Shown: one piece after another, positions 36,981 to 44,326 of the stretch
Layout of the letters: each line of letters opens with the position of its first letter
Numbering within the stretch: position 1 is the first letter of the stretch
Notes under the pieces: model-generated
Seen by the model: the letters and a program-made list of their open reading frames with translations, nothing else
What the model was told of the DNA's origin: nothing
Databases searched by the model: none
Program-made: the position numbers and the translations under genes
Assembly (NCBI RefSeq): GCF_030811685.1
Contig: NZ_JAUSRF010000005.1
Coordinates: 62,001-126,000, forward strand
Origin: Neorhizobium huautlense
GTDB taxonomy: Bacteria > Pseudomonadota > Alphaproteobacteria > Rhizobiales > Rhizobiaceae
Length of the DNA: 64,000 bases
Direction: 5' to 3'

Positions 36981-37457
36981 ATGCCGATTTATCTCCAGAT
37001 CGACGGTATTCAGGGTGACGCAACGCACGAGCAGCACCGCAAGTGGATGGACATCGAAGCCATTCACTGGAACGTGTCGCGTAACCTGAACACTGCAGCC
37101 GGTTCGGCCGCAAACCGCGAAGCTTCCGAGCCGACCATTTCGGAAGTCATCCTCACCAAGGTCAGCGATTCCTCGTCGACCAAGCTGTTCCAGGAAGCGT
37201 GCTCGGGCCGTCAGGGCAAGCGCGCCACCATCCACCTGGTCACGACCGGCAACCCGGGCGAAACCTACATCGAATATCTGCTGACCAACACGCTGATCGC
37301 CAGCTATTCGATCGACTCGAACGGTGACCGTCCGGTCGAAACCATCAAGCTGAACTTCACCAAGCTCGAAGTGAAGTACACCCCGTTCGACGAACAGCAG
37401 CAGCCGCAGTCGCCGATGATCGCTTCCTACGATCTCGCGACCACCAAGGCCGCCTAA
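36981..37457 (+). CDS. hcp: T6SS tube protein Hcp (TssD)
   Basis: A 158-residue Hcp1-family protein that forms the hexameric rings of the secreted tube and can carry small effectors in its lumen. It starts PIYLQIDGIQGDATHEQHRK and has REASEPTISEVILTKVSDSS, YIEYLLTNTLIASYSIDSNG and ETIKLNFTKLEVKYTPFDEQ, all canonical. AAACAGGAG precedes the start. It is followed by a strong hairpin and then the candidate effector-immunity pair. Confidence 0.97.
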   Translation: MPIYLQIDGIQGDATHEQHRKWMDIEAIHWNVSRNLNTAAGSAANREASEPTISEVILTKVSDSSSTKLFQEACSGRQGKRATIHLVTTGNPGETYIEYLLTNTLIASYSIDSNGDRPVETIKLNFTKLEVKYTPFDEQQQPQSPMIASYDLATTKAA

Positions 37458-37474
37458 GCCTTTTCGACAAGGCC

Positions 37475-37520
37475 GGTGCCGGCGGTTTTCCGCCGGCGCC
37501 TTCCATTTCCCCTTTTGGTT
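37475..37520 (+). terminator. Strong hairpin between hcp and the effector gene
   Basis: An 11-bp stem (GGTGCCGGCGG with CCGCCGGCGCC, one G-T wobble) with a TTTT loop, followed by TTCCATTTCCCCTTTT. It begins 18 bases after the hcp stop. It looks like an intrinsic terminator or attenuator that lets hcp be made in large excess over the effector. Confidence 0.7.
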
Positions 37521-37536
37521 GATGATGAGGCGAACA

Positions 37537-38415
37537 ATGTCCGGGTTGGCAGCGACGCGAACGGGAAGTGCAGAAAATGATGAACCGGATGAGGGCCTGA
37601 AGATCGCCCTTTCGGCGGCTCAACTTGCGGCCGTTCTCGAAAATGAAGACCTTGAGCCGGGCGGCACGCTGGGCAACCGTCTGATCGGCGGTTTGCGGTT
37701 GCTGGGTTGCGGCGGCGAACTGATTGGCGCGGGAGCACTGCTTCTGGCGCCCGAACCCACCATGGTGACCAAGGTCGGCGGTGTGGCACTCGGTGCCCAT
37801 GGGGTCGATCAATGCATCACGGGTGGAAAACAGATATGGACCGGCAAGGACGTGCGTTCGTTCACGGATCGCGGCGTCAGTGCGCTGGCCGAGAACCTGG
37901 GCGCTTCACCGGGTGCTGCGCGAAACGCCGGTCTTGCAGCAGAAATCATGGTGCCCGTTGGCGGCGCACTTCTTGCAAACGCAGTACGGACGGGCGCGAT
38001 ACGCGGTGGACGGATTGTCCTGCTGCGCCACGAGGCTACCAATCAGGCGTCACGGCTTGGCGGGCATACGATTGCCCGGCATGTCGGTCGAACGGAAGCA
38101 CAACTGCGCCAGCGGCTCGTCGATACGGCGGCCAGTCGCAGGCCTATGGCAATGGTTTCGACCTTCGATGACCTGGCTATTGCCGAGCGCTCGATTACAC
38201 GCGGACTTCAGGTCCACAAGAATGCGATCCGGTCCTGGGCGCAATCCGGTGCCAATACGAACCTTGTGCTTGATTTTCCGTTCGGCAGGGAAGTCGGCTT
38301 TGGTATCGCAAGAGCATCGGGCCAGGTGCAGCGCCTGAGCAAGATCAAGATTGTCCTCAAGCGGGAAACATATAATGGTATGCCGCATTACATTTTGACC
38401 GCTTACCCGATTTGA
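37537..38415 (+). CDS. Candidate T6SS effector with C-terminal RNase A-like (CdiA-CT) toxin domain
   Basis: A 292-residue protein with no signal peptide. The C-terminal 120 residues resemble the bacterial CdiA-CT RNase A-like toxin domain: GGHTIARHVGRTEAQLRQRL with the candidate catalytic His177, STFDDLAIAERSITRGL, and the terminal YILTAYPI whose Thr288 and Tyr290 match the Thr-x-Tyr of this family. The family cleaves RNA in rival cells. The first 170 residues hold Gly/Ala-rich hydrophobic stretches (about 45-95 and 130-160) like pre-toxin regions of polymorphic toxins, with no VgrG, PAAR, Rhs or MIX feature. Its position after hcp suggests Hcp-dependent delivery. ATG 37537 has AGG six bases upstream; ATG 37522 is an alternative. 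Confidence 0.82.
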   Translation: MSGLAATRTGSAENDEPDEGLKIALSAAQLAAVLENEDLEPGGTLGNRLIGGLRLLGCGGELIGAGALLLAPEPTMVTKVGGVALGAHGVDQCITGGKQIWTGKDVRSFTDRGVSALAENLGASPGAARNAGLAAEIMVPVGGALLANAVRTGAIRGGRIVLLRHEATNQASRLGGHTIARHVGRTEAQLRQRLVDTAASRRPMAMVSTFDDLAIAERSITRGLQVHKNAIRSWAQSGANTNLVLDFPFGREVGFGIARASGQVQRLSKIKIVLKRETYNGMPHYILTAYPI

Positions 38416-38416
38416 C

Positions 38417-38734
38417 ATGACTGGCCAGGATTTTCATTTTCTCGCTCAAATGATCGGCGGCTATCTGCATCAGGACATGGATCTTGAAGCGGATAGCGTG
38501 CCGGAAGCTATCAGCGTGTTTGCTGGCAAAGCCGATGCGTCCACACGTGCCGGGGTCATGTCCGACATGCAGCGTTTTCTTGAAACATACGACAACCGGC
38601 TTGCTGAAGAATTCGCATCGCGTTTCGGGCATGATTTTACGCCGGATGAAATAGGCCAGTCCGTCGGCGCGTTTTTCGACATGGTGACAGTCTTGCTGGA
38701 TGATCCGGCGGCCTACACGAAATATCTGGACTGA
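38417..38734 (+). CDS. Candidate CdiI-like immunity protein for the RNase A-like effector
   Basis: A 105-residue acidic, soluble, probably all-helical protein starting one base after the toxin stop, a spacing that implies translational coupling. The opening FLAQMIGGYLHQDMDLEADS and the following AISVFAGKADASTRAGVMSD resemble CdiI-type contact-dependent-inhibition immunity proteins of the 'YxxQDxD' kind. Size, charge opposite to the basic toxin C-terminus and position all fit an immunity protein that blocks the RNase in the producer's cytoplasm. Family assignment is from recalled sequence pattern and needs a profile search. Confidence 0.75.
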   Translation: MTGQDFHFLAQMIGGYLHQDMDLEADSVPEAISVFAGKADASTRAGVMSDMQRFLETYDNRLAEEFASRFGHDFTPDEIGQSVGAFFDMVTVLLDDPAAYTKYLD

Positions 38735-38884
38735 GCGCACCGCATCCTTGCGATTGCGAAATACGTCTAAGATCATTGCGGAATGAAGCGCGTTTATTTT
38801 CCATCGGCCGCGCAATTCAGAACGTGCGAACTCCTTTCCAAACCGGTTTTGCGATCTATTTGTCTGCAAAACAGGAGGACCGAG

Positions 38885-39541
38885 ATGAGCTTGCGCATCA
38901 ACGATATCGCACCGGATTTTCAGGCCGATACCAGCCAGGGGCCAATCTCTTTCCACGAGTGGATCGGCGACAACTGGGCGGTTCTGTTCTCGCATCCCAA
39001 AAATTTCACGCCGGTCTGCACGACCGAGCTTGGCACGATGGCCGGGCTTGAAGGCGAGTTCCAGAAACGCGGCGTCAAGATCATCGGCATTTCCGTCGAT
39101 CCGGTCGAAAGCCATGCCAAGTGGAAGGGCGATATCCGCACCGCCACCGGTTATGATGTCGAATACCCGCTGATCGGCGACAAGGACCTGAAGGTCGCCA
39201 AGCTTTACGACATGCTGCCGGCCGGCGTCGGCGAAAGCTCGGAAGGCCGCACGCCCGCAGATAACGCCACGGTGCGCTCGGTCTTCGTCATCGGCCCGGA
39301 CAAGAAAATCAAGCTGGTCCTCACCTACCCGATGACAACGGGTCGCAATTTCGATGAAATTCTGCGCGCCATCGACAGTATCCAGCTGACGGCGAAACAC
39401 CAGGTGGCGACACCGGCGAACTGGAAACAGGGTGATGATGTGATCATCACTGCGGCGGTTTCCAACGAGGATGCCATCCAGCGTTTCGGATCATTCGATA
39501 TGGTTCTGCCGTATCTGCGCAAGACCAAGCAGCCGGCTTGA
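38885..39541 (+). CDS. 1-Cys peroxiredoxin (Prx6-type)
   Basis: A 218-residue thioredoxin-fold peroxidase that reduces hydrogen peroxide and organic peroxides. The peroxidatic Cys is in FTPVCTTELGTM (about residue 45); the Prx6-type features are SVDPVESHAKW, FVIGPDKKIKLVLTYPMTTG and the C-terminal dimer arm. No resolving Cys is evident, so it is of the 1-Cys kind. ATG 38885 has AGGAGG upstream; an in-frame ATG at 38783 was rejected. It lies just beyond the T6SS effector module and is probably part of the host backbone. Confidence 0.93.
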   Translation: MSLRINDIAPDFQADTSQGPISFHEWIGDNWAVLFSHPKNFTPVCTTELGTMAGLEGEFQKRGVKIIGISVDPVESHAKWKGDIRTATGYDVEYPLIGDKDLKVAKLYDMLPAGVGESSEGRTPADNATVRSVFVIGPDKKIKLVLTYPMTTGRNFDEILRAIDSIQLTAKHQVATPANWKQGDDVIITAAVSNEDAIQRFGSFDMVLPYLRKTKQPA

Positions 39542-39564
39542 TCGAGCAGGCCATCACGCACTTT

Positions 39565-39647
39565 CGTCATCCTCGGGCCTGTCCCGAGGATCTAATCACG
39601 CCGATAATGATGCTCATCAGAGCCTCGGGACAGGCCCGAGGATGACG
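39565..39647. repeat. Palindromic REP-like repeat between convergent genes
   Basis: Two 25-bp arms (39565-39589 and 39623-39647) are perfect reverse complements separated by 33 bases, and each arm contains its own palindrome (CCTCGGG-N5-CCCGAGG). This shape (CGTCATCCTCGGG...) is a common extragenic palindrome in rhizobia. Placed between the convergent peroxiredoxin and ligase genes, it may also terminate both. Confidence 0.75.
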
Positions 39648-39703
39648 GAGGAGGGAGGAACCTTCGGCGTCCGTCAACGACGGAACTTCAGCTCATTTCC
39701 TTC

Positions 39704-40753
39704 TCAAGGAACGTGCCGCAGCCATTCCTCGGTCGAAAACTTTTCCGCCGCCAGCTTCTCCGCCGCCGCATATTCCTCTTCCGAAATGCCGCCGGCCGTG
39801 CCGCCGTTCAGCGAAACGAATGTCTCTTTCATACGGCGAATGATCTCCTCACGCGGCAAGCCGGTCTGGCTGCGCAGCGGGTCAACGCGCTTGACGGCGC
39901 TGGTCGTGCCCTTGTCGGACAGTTTTTCGCGGCCGATGCGCAACACCTGCACCATCTTTTGCGCATCCATGTCGTAGGACATGGTGACATGGTGCAGCAC
40001 GGCGCCAGACGAAAAGCGCTTCTGTGCCGCGCCGCCGATCTTGCCCTTGGAACTCGAAATGTCGTTGAGCGGCTTGTAAAAGGCGTCGATGCCCAGTTCG
40101 TTCAGTGCTTTCAAAACCCAGTCGTCGAGAAAGGCGTAGGAGTCTGCAAAGCTCATGTCGCGCACCAGCTCAGTCGGTGCATACAGCGAATAGGTGACGG
40201 CGCTGCCCGGTTCGACAAACATAGCCCCGCCGCCGGTCACACGCCGCACGGTCTCGACGCCGAACTGGTTTGCCGCTTCCAGATCCACTTCATTGCGCAG
40301 CGACTGAAACCCGCCGATGATGATGGCCGGGCGTTCCCATTCCCAGAAGCGCAGGCAAGGGCCGCGACGACCGGCCGCCACTTCGCGGGCCAGCACTTCA
40401 TCCAACGCCAGATGCATGGCCGGGCGCTGCGGCGGTGCCTCGATGATCTGCCATTCGTAATCGCGCCATGTGACGGTCACGCCGAGAGCACGGCGGACCG
40501 CAATCGCCACCGCTTCCGGGCTGAACCCGATCATTTCCGCACCGGGGCGAAGCTTTGAACGGATCGCCAGCGTGATGTCTTCCACCTTGACGGTGACGGG
40601 CAGGCCTTCCAGCGCGCCGGAAATATCGGCCAGCGCTTCGGCGGGCTCCAGAAAGAAATCGCCGGAAACCTGCACGTTGGAAAGGCGGTCGTCGCTTGTT
40701 TCGAAATCGACGACAACGAGCTTGCCGCCCTGGACCTTGTATTCACCATGCAT
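39704..40753 (-). CDS. Lipoate-protein ligase A family protein with N-terminal accessory domain
   Basis: A 349-residue BPL/LplA-fold protein. The catalytic domain (about residues 105-300) shows RRVTGGGAMFVEPGSAVTYS, the lipoyl-adenylate loop, and the catalytic Lys in KGKIGGAAQKR. An N-terminal domain of about 90 residues (MHGEYKVQGGKLVVVDFETS) resembles the lipoate-ligase accessory domain that in E. coli LplA is C-terminal, so the order is inverted, as in some archaeal-type systems. It would attach lipoate or octanoate to E2 or GcvH proteins. ATG 40753 follows AGGAAG. It lies 26 bases after the NlpA-like binding protein, in the same operon. Confidence 0.85.
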   Translation of the reverse strand: MHGEYKVQGGKLVVVDFETSDDRLSNVQVSGDFFLEPAEALADISGALEGLPVTVKVEDITLAIRSKLRPGAEMIGFSPEAVAIAVRRALGVTVTWRDYEWQIIEAPPQRPAMHLALDEVLAREVAAGRRGPCLRFWEWERPAIIIGGFQSLRNEVDLEAANQFGVETVRRVTGGGAMFVEPGSAVTYSLYAPTELVRDMSFADSYAFLDDWVLKALNELGIDAFYKPLNDISSSKGKIGGAAQKRFSSGAVLHHVTMSYDMDAQKMVQVLRIGREKLSDKGTTSAVKRVDPLRSQTGLPREEIIRRMKETFVSLNGGTAGGISEEEYAAAEKLAAEKFSTEEWLRHVP

Positions 40754-40779
40754 GGCGTTCTTCCTGTTCAAATATCTTC

Positions 40780-41598
40780 TTACGGGAATGAAACCATCGA
40801 CCCGTAAAGCGACCGCAGCTTTTCCTTAACGGCTGCAGAGTTGCGATAAATCTCCACAAAACGTCGCAGCCTCTTGTCGTCACGCATATCGGGCCGCGTC
40901 ACGAACTGGAAGGCATAGATCGGATCATTTTCGAAGATCAGCCCGGAAGACGCATCAAGACCGGCGAGCTTGGCAAAGGTCGGGTAGGTCGCGGCGGCAT
41001 CCACATCATCCAGCGCACGGGCAATCTGCGGGCCGTCGAGCAAGGTGATCTTCAGCGGTTTGATCCATTTCACCACGTCCTCCAGCGTCGCATTGGTGCC
41101 GACGCCGGGTTTCAGCTCGATCAGCTTGGCCTGCTGCAGCAGAAGCAGCGAACGGGCGGTGTTGACGGCATCGCCGGAAAAAACGATCTCGGCATTGTCC
41201 GGCAGCTCGGCCAGCGTCTTCACCTTCTTGGAATACAGGCCGAATGGCGTGCTGAAGGCGGGCGCGATGGCAACAAGATCATTGCCGGTATTGGCATTGG
41301 TGAATTGCAGATAGGGCACGTGCTGAAACAGATTGGCATCCACCTCACGGTCGGCCACGGCGCGGTTCGGCGTGTTCCAGTCGTTGAACTCGATCAGTTC
41401 GACCTTCAGCCCCTCGGCTTCCGCTTCCTCGGCCGCGATCTCTGCCGCCTGATTGGAAATGCTGGTGGCGAGCGCGATGCGCAACGGTTTTGTCTCCTGC
41501 GCGCAAGTGCCGGTTGCCATGAGCAGGGTCAATATTCCGGCGACGAGTGCGCCGATACGGCCTGAAACTGTGGTGTTGAAAAGTGTCGTCGATGCCAT
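40780..41598 (-). CDS. NlpA/MetQ-family substrate-binding protein, orphan
   Basis: A 272-residue periplasmic binding protein. The signal peptide (GRIGALVAGILTLLMATGTC, cleavage about residue 33) has no strict lipobox. The mature part has LRIALATSISNQAAEIAAEE, NLFQHVPYLQFTNANTGNDL and VAIAPAFSTPFGLYSKKVKT, typical of MetQ/NlpA. MetQ normally serves a D- or L-methionine importer, but no MetN or MetI gene is nearby. It is encoded directly upstream of the lipoate-ligase gene, so it might bind a lipoate-related compound; this is inference. ATG 41598 follows GGGAG at some distance. Confidence 0.85.
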   Translation of the reverse strand: MASTTLFNTTVSGRIGALVAGILTLLMATGTCAQETKPLRIALATSISNQAAEIAAEEAEAEGLKVELIEFNDWNTPNRAVADREVDANLFQHVPYLQFTNANTGNDLVAIAPAFSTPFGLYSKKVKTLAELPDNAEIVFSGDAVNTARSLLLLQQAKLIELKPGVGTNATLEDVVKWIKPLKITLLDGPQIARALDDVDAAATYPTFAKLAGLDASSGLIFENDPIYAFQFVTRPDMRDDKRLRRFVEIYRNSAAVKEKLRSLYGSMVSFP

Positions 41599-41741
41599 CG
41601 CCGTTCTCGCTCCCGAAAGGATTTGAGGCAGGCTATGGCATGTCTGCATGCCTCGCCTCAAGGTCGCGAGTGGCTTTCTACGAGTGGCAACAAAAGTCAA
41701 CCGCAATTATCAAGTTTGATTTTTGTCACGCCGTTTCGTGC

Positions 41742-42650
41742 TCAGGCTTTTGCCGTCACTCTTGCGAAATGGCGCGGCGTCACCTCGATCAGGTCCCCGT
41801 CGGTTCTTGCTGAAAGGCTGCGCACCGCATCCACATGGTCCGGCTGCATGTCACTGCCGCCATCCTCGAAACGCATGTCGGGGTTGGGAACAGCGGAAAG
41901 CAGCAGGCGTGTATAAGGATGTTGCGGATTGTCGATCACCTCTGATGTCGCGCCCCATTCGACGATCTGCCCGGCATACATCACGGCGATATCCTCTGCC
42001 ACGAAACGGGCGGTGGCGATGTCGTGGGTGATATACAGCATCGCAAGGTTCATCTCGCGCTTCATGTCGTTCAGCAGGTTCAGCACGCCGAGCCGCACGG
42101 ACACGTCGAGCATCGAGGTCGGCTCGTCGGCGACGATCACTTCAGGTTTGACTGCCAGAGCACGGGCAATATTGACGCGCTGACGTTGACCGCCGGAAAG
42201 CTCGTGCGGATATTTTGGCGCGATGATGTCGGGGTCGAGCTTCACCCGTTGCAGCAGCTCGCGAATGGTGGCGGTAATTTCGGCCTTGCCGATTTCCGGC
42301 CGGTGTAGCTGCAGCGGCCGTTTGAGGTGATAGGCAATCGTCTGTGCCGGGTTGAGCGAGGCGAACGGATCCTGAAAGATCATCTGCACGGAACGCCTGT
42401 AGGAGGCAATCTCCTTGGCCGCCGCATCCTGCATCGGCTGGCCCTTGAACAAAACCCGGCCGGCATTGGGCAGATATTCCAGCATCGCCATGCGCGCGCA
42501 TGTGGTCTTGCCGCTGCCGGATTCTCCCACCAAAGCCAGTGCGCGCCCGGCCTTCAGTGCAATTGAAATGTTGCGCGCAGCGTAAACGGTGGCAGCGCCA
42601 TGGCCAAAGGTCTTGGTGGCATCGTCCAGCGCCAGAATGGTCTCGCTCAT
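41742..42650 (-). CDS. DppF-type ABC ATPase of the NagZ-linked importer
   Basis: A 302-residue ATPase with Walker A GESGSGKTT, signature LSGGQRQRVNIARAL, Walker B EVIVADEPTSMLD and H-loop YITHDI. The C-terminal oligo_HPY region (PYTRLLLSAVPNPD) marks it as an oligopeptide/oligosaccharide importer subunit. It is the last gene of the GNAT-nagZ-binding-protein-permease operon and overlaps dppD (ATGA). Confidence 0.92.
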   Translation of the reverse strand: MSETILALDDATKTFGHGAATVYAARNISIALKAGRALALVGESGSGKTTCARMAMLEYLPNAGRVLFKGQPMQDAAAKEIASYRRSVQMIFQDPFASLNPAQTIAYHLKRPLQLHRPEIGKAEITATIRELLQRVKLDPDIIAPKYPHELSGGQRQRVNIARALAVKPEVIVADEPTSMLDVSVRLGVLNLLNDMKREMNLAMLYITHDIATARFVAEDIAVMYAGQIVEWGATSEVIDNPQHPYTRLLLSAVPNPDMRFEDGGSDMQPDHVDAVRSLSARTDGDLIEVTPRHFARVTAKA

Positions 42651-43450
42651 GCCAAAACACCTCCATGCAGCGACGGGAAGGATGCCCAGAGTTTTTTCGT
42701 GTAGTCGTGCTGCGGCGTCCGGTAGATGGCCTGCGCCGTGTTCTGCTCCACCAGCTTGCCACCCAGCATGATGCCGATGCGGTCACAGAACTGCACCATC
42801 AGCCCGAGATCGTGGGTGATGAACAGCACGGAAAAACCGAGTTTTTTGCGTAACTCGTTGATGCGTTGCAGGATTTCCCGCTGCACCACGACATCGAGCG
42901 CCGTTGTCGGTTCGTCCATGACAACCATTTTCGGCCCAAGTGCCAAACAGATGGCGATAACGATACGCTGGCGCATGCCGCCGGAAAACTGGTGTGGATA
43001 ATCGCGCATGCGGTCGGGGTTGATGTCGACCAGTTTCAGCATTTCGGCGGTACGCTCGCGGGCCTGCGCCTTCGTCATGCCGAGGTGGGTTTTCAATACG
43101 TCGTAAAACTGCGCTTCGACACGCAGGACCGGATTGAGCGAGTTCATCGCGCTCTGAAACACCATCGCCACTTCGCGCCAGCGAAATGCGGCGAGTTCTT
43201 GTGGGTTAAGGTCGAGCACCTCGCGGCTATCAAGCAGGATTTCGCTCCCCGTGCGGATCAGCGCCGGCGGTCGGTGCAGGCGGCTGATGGCAAAGGCGAT
43301 CGTGCTCTTGCCGCAGCCGGATTCGCCGGCAAGGCCAAAAACTTCGCCGGGCGCGACATCAAAACTGACATTGTCGACGGCACGGAAATCGGTCTCGTCA
43401 CCGATATAGTCGATCGTCAGGTTCTTGACGGACAACAAAGGCTGGTTCAC
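42647..43450 (-). CDS. DppD-type ABC ATPase of the NagZ-linked importer
   Basis: A 267-residue ATPase with Walker A GESGCGKST, signature FSGGMRQR, Walker [13 protein letters not shown] and H-loop FITHDLG. It starts at GTG 43450, which overlaps the stop of the permease gene (GTGA), so synthesis is coupled. It pairs with the DppF-like ATPase. Length is at the short end for DppD because the C-terminal region is brief. Confidence 0.92.
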   Translation of the reverse strand: MNQPLLSVKNLTIDYIGDETDFRAVDNVSFDVAPGEVFGLAGESGCGKSTIAFAISRLHRPPALIRTGSEILLDSREVLDLNPQELAAFRWREVAMVFQSAMNSLNPVLRVEAQFYDVLKTHLGMTKAQARERTAEMLKLVDINPDRMRDYPHQFSGGMRQRIVIAICLALGPKMVVMDEPTTALDVVVQREILQRINELRKKLGFSVLFITHDLGLMVQFCDRIGIMLGGKLVEQNTAQAIYRTPQHDYTKKLWASFPSLHGGVLA

Positions 43451-44325
43451 AGGCGACCCTCCCCATTGCGCACGAGAAGCGACCAGCGCCCGAGCCTGTT
43501 GCCGGTGCGCAGGCGCGGATTGGCGATTTCATCGACCGCAAAATTTAACAGCGACATGCCGATGCCGAGAAAGGCGAGGGCAAAACACGGCGTGAGAATT
43601 TCCCACCATGCGCCGACCGAAAGCGCCGATGCCTTTTGGGCTGCAAACAGCATGTTGCCCCAGGAGATTGCACGCGGATCGCCGAGCCCCAAAAATTCCA
43701 GCGTCGCCTGCGTGATGATCGCAAAAATCACGCTGCCGATAAAGTTGATGCCGACGATGGAGATGACATTCGGAAAGATTTCAAATGCCATGATGCGCCA
43801 TTGCCGCTCACCCATCATCTCGGCGGATTTGACAAAATCCTTCTGCTTTACCGAAAGCGTTTCCGCCCGCGTCACCCGCGCGCCCCATGCCCATGAGGTG
43901 GCACCGAGAATGAGCGCGATCACCACTGGGCTTGCTTGGCCGATAAAGGCGGCGAGCACCAGCAGCAATGGCAGGTTCGGCACGACGAGCACCATGTTGG
44001 TGAAGAAGCTGATCACCTCGTCGGTCTTGCCGCCGCGATAACCGGCGACGATGCCAAGCACGGTGCCGACCAGTGTGATCAGCAGGCCCGCGCCAAAACC
44101 GACCATCAGCGAGGTGCGCGCGCCATAGAGTACGCGTGCAAACACATCCTGCCCGATGCGCGTCGTTCCGAGGATATGATCCATCGACGGCGCCTGATGC
44201 GGGCGGCCGGTGCGGGTGGCGGGGTTGTATTCGGTGAGCAGAGGTGCGGCGATCGCCAGAATGGCGATGGTGGCGATGATTGCCAGCCCCACAAGCGCCT
44301 TGCGGTTTCGAAGCAAAGTCTTCAT
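43447..44325 (-). CDS. DppC-like ABC permease of the NagZ-linked importer
   Basis: A 292-residue permease with an OppC_N-type start, six helices and the coupling loop around GERQWRIMAFEIFPNVISIV. The LGLGDPRAISWGNML motif is typical of the DppC branch. It starts one base after the stop of the partner permease gene and overlaps the start of the ATPase gene. Confidence 0.92.
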   Translation of the reverse strand: MKTLLRNRKALVGLAIIATIAILAIAAPLLTEYNPATRTGRPHQAPSMDHILGTTRIGQDVFARVLYGARTSLMVGFGAGLLITLVGTVLGIVAGYRGGKTDEVISFFTNMVLVVPNLPLLLVLAAFIGQASPVVIALILGATSWAWGARVTRAETLSVKQKDFVKSAEMMGERQWRIMAFEIFPNVISIVGINFIGSVIFAIITQATLEFLGLGDPRAISWGNMLFAAQKASALSVGAWWEILTPCFALAFLGIGMSLLNFAVDEIANPRLRTGNRLGRWSLLVRNGEGRL

Positions 44326-44326
44326 C

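Noticed and set aside
37537..38415. Reading the post-hcp gene as a structural or immunity protein of the T6SS core
   Set aside because: It matches no core Tss/Tag family, while its C-terminus carries the RNase A-like GGHT...LTAYP pattern and it is followed by a small coupled partner gene.
40780..41598. Methionine-import binding protein MetQ of a MetNIQ system
   Set aside because: No MetN or MetI gene is nearby and the lipobox is not canonical, so only the broader NlpA/MetQ family was called.
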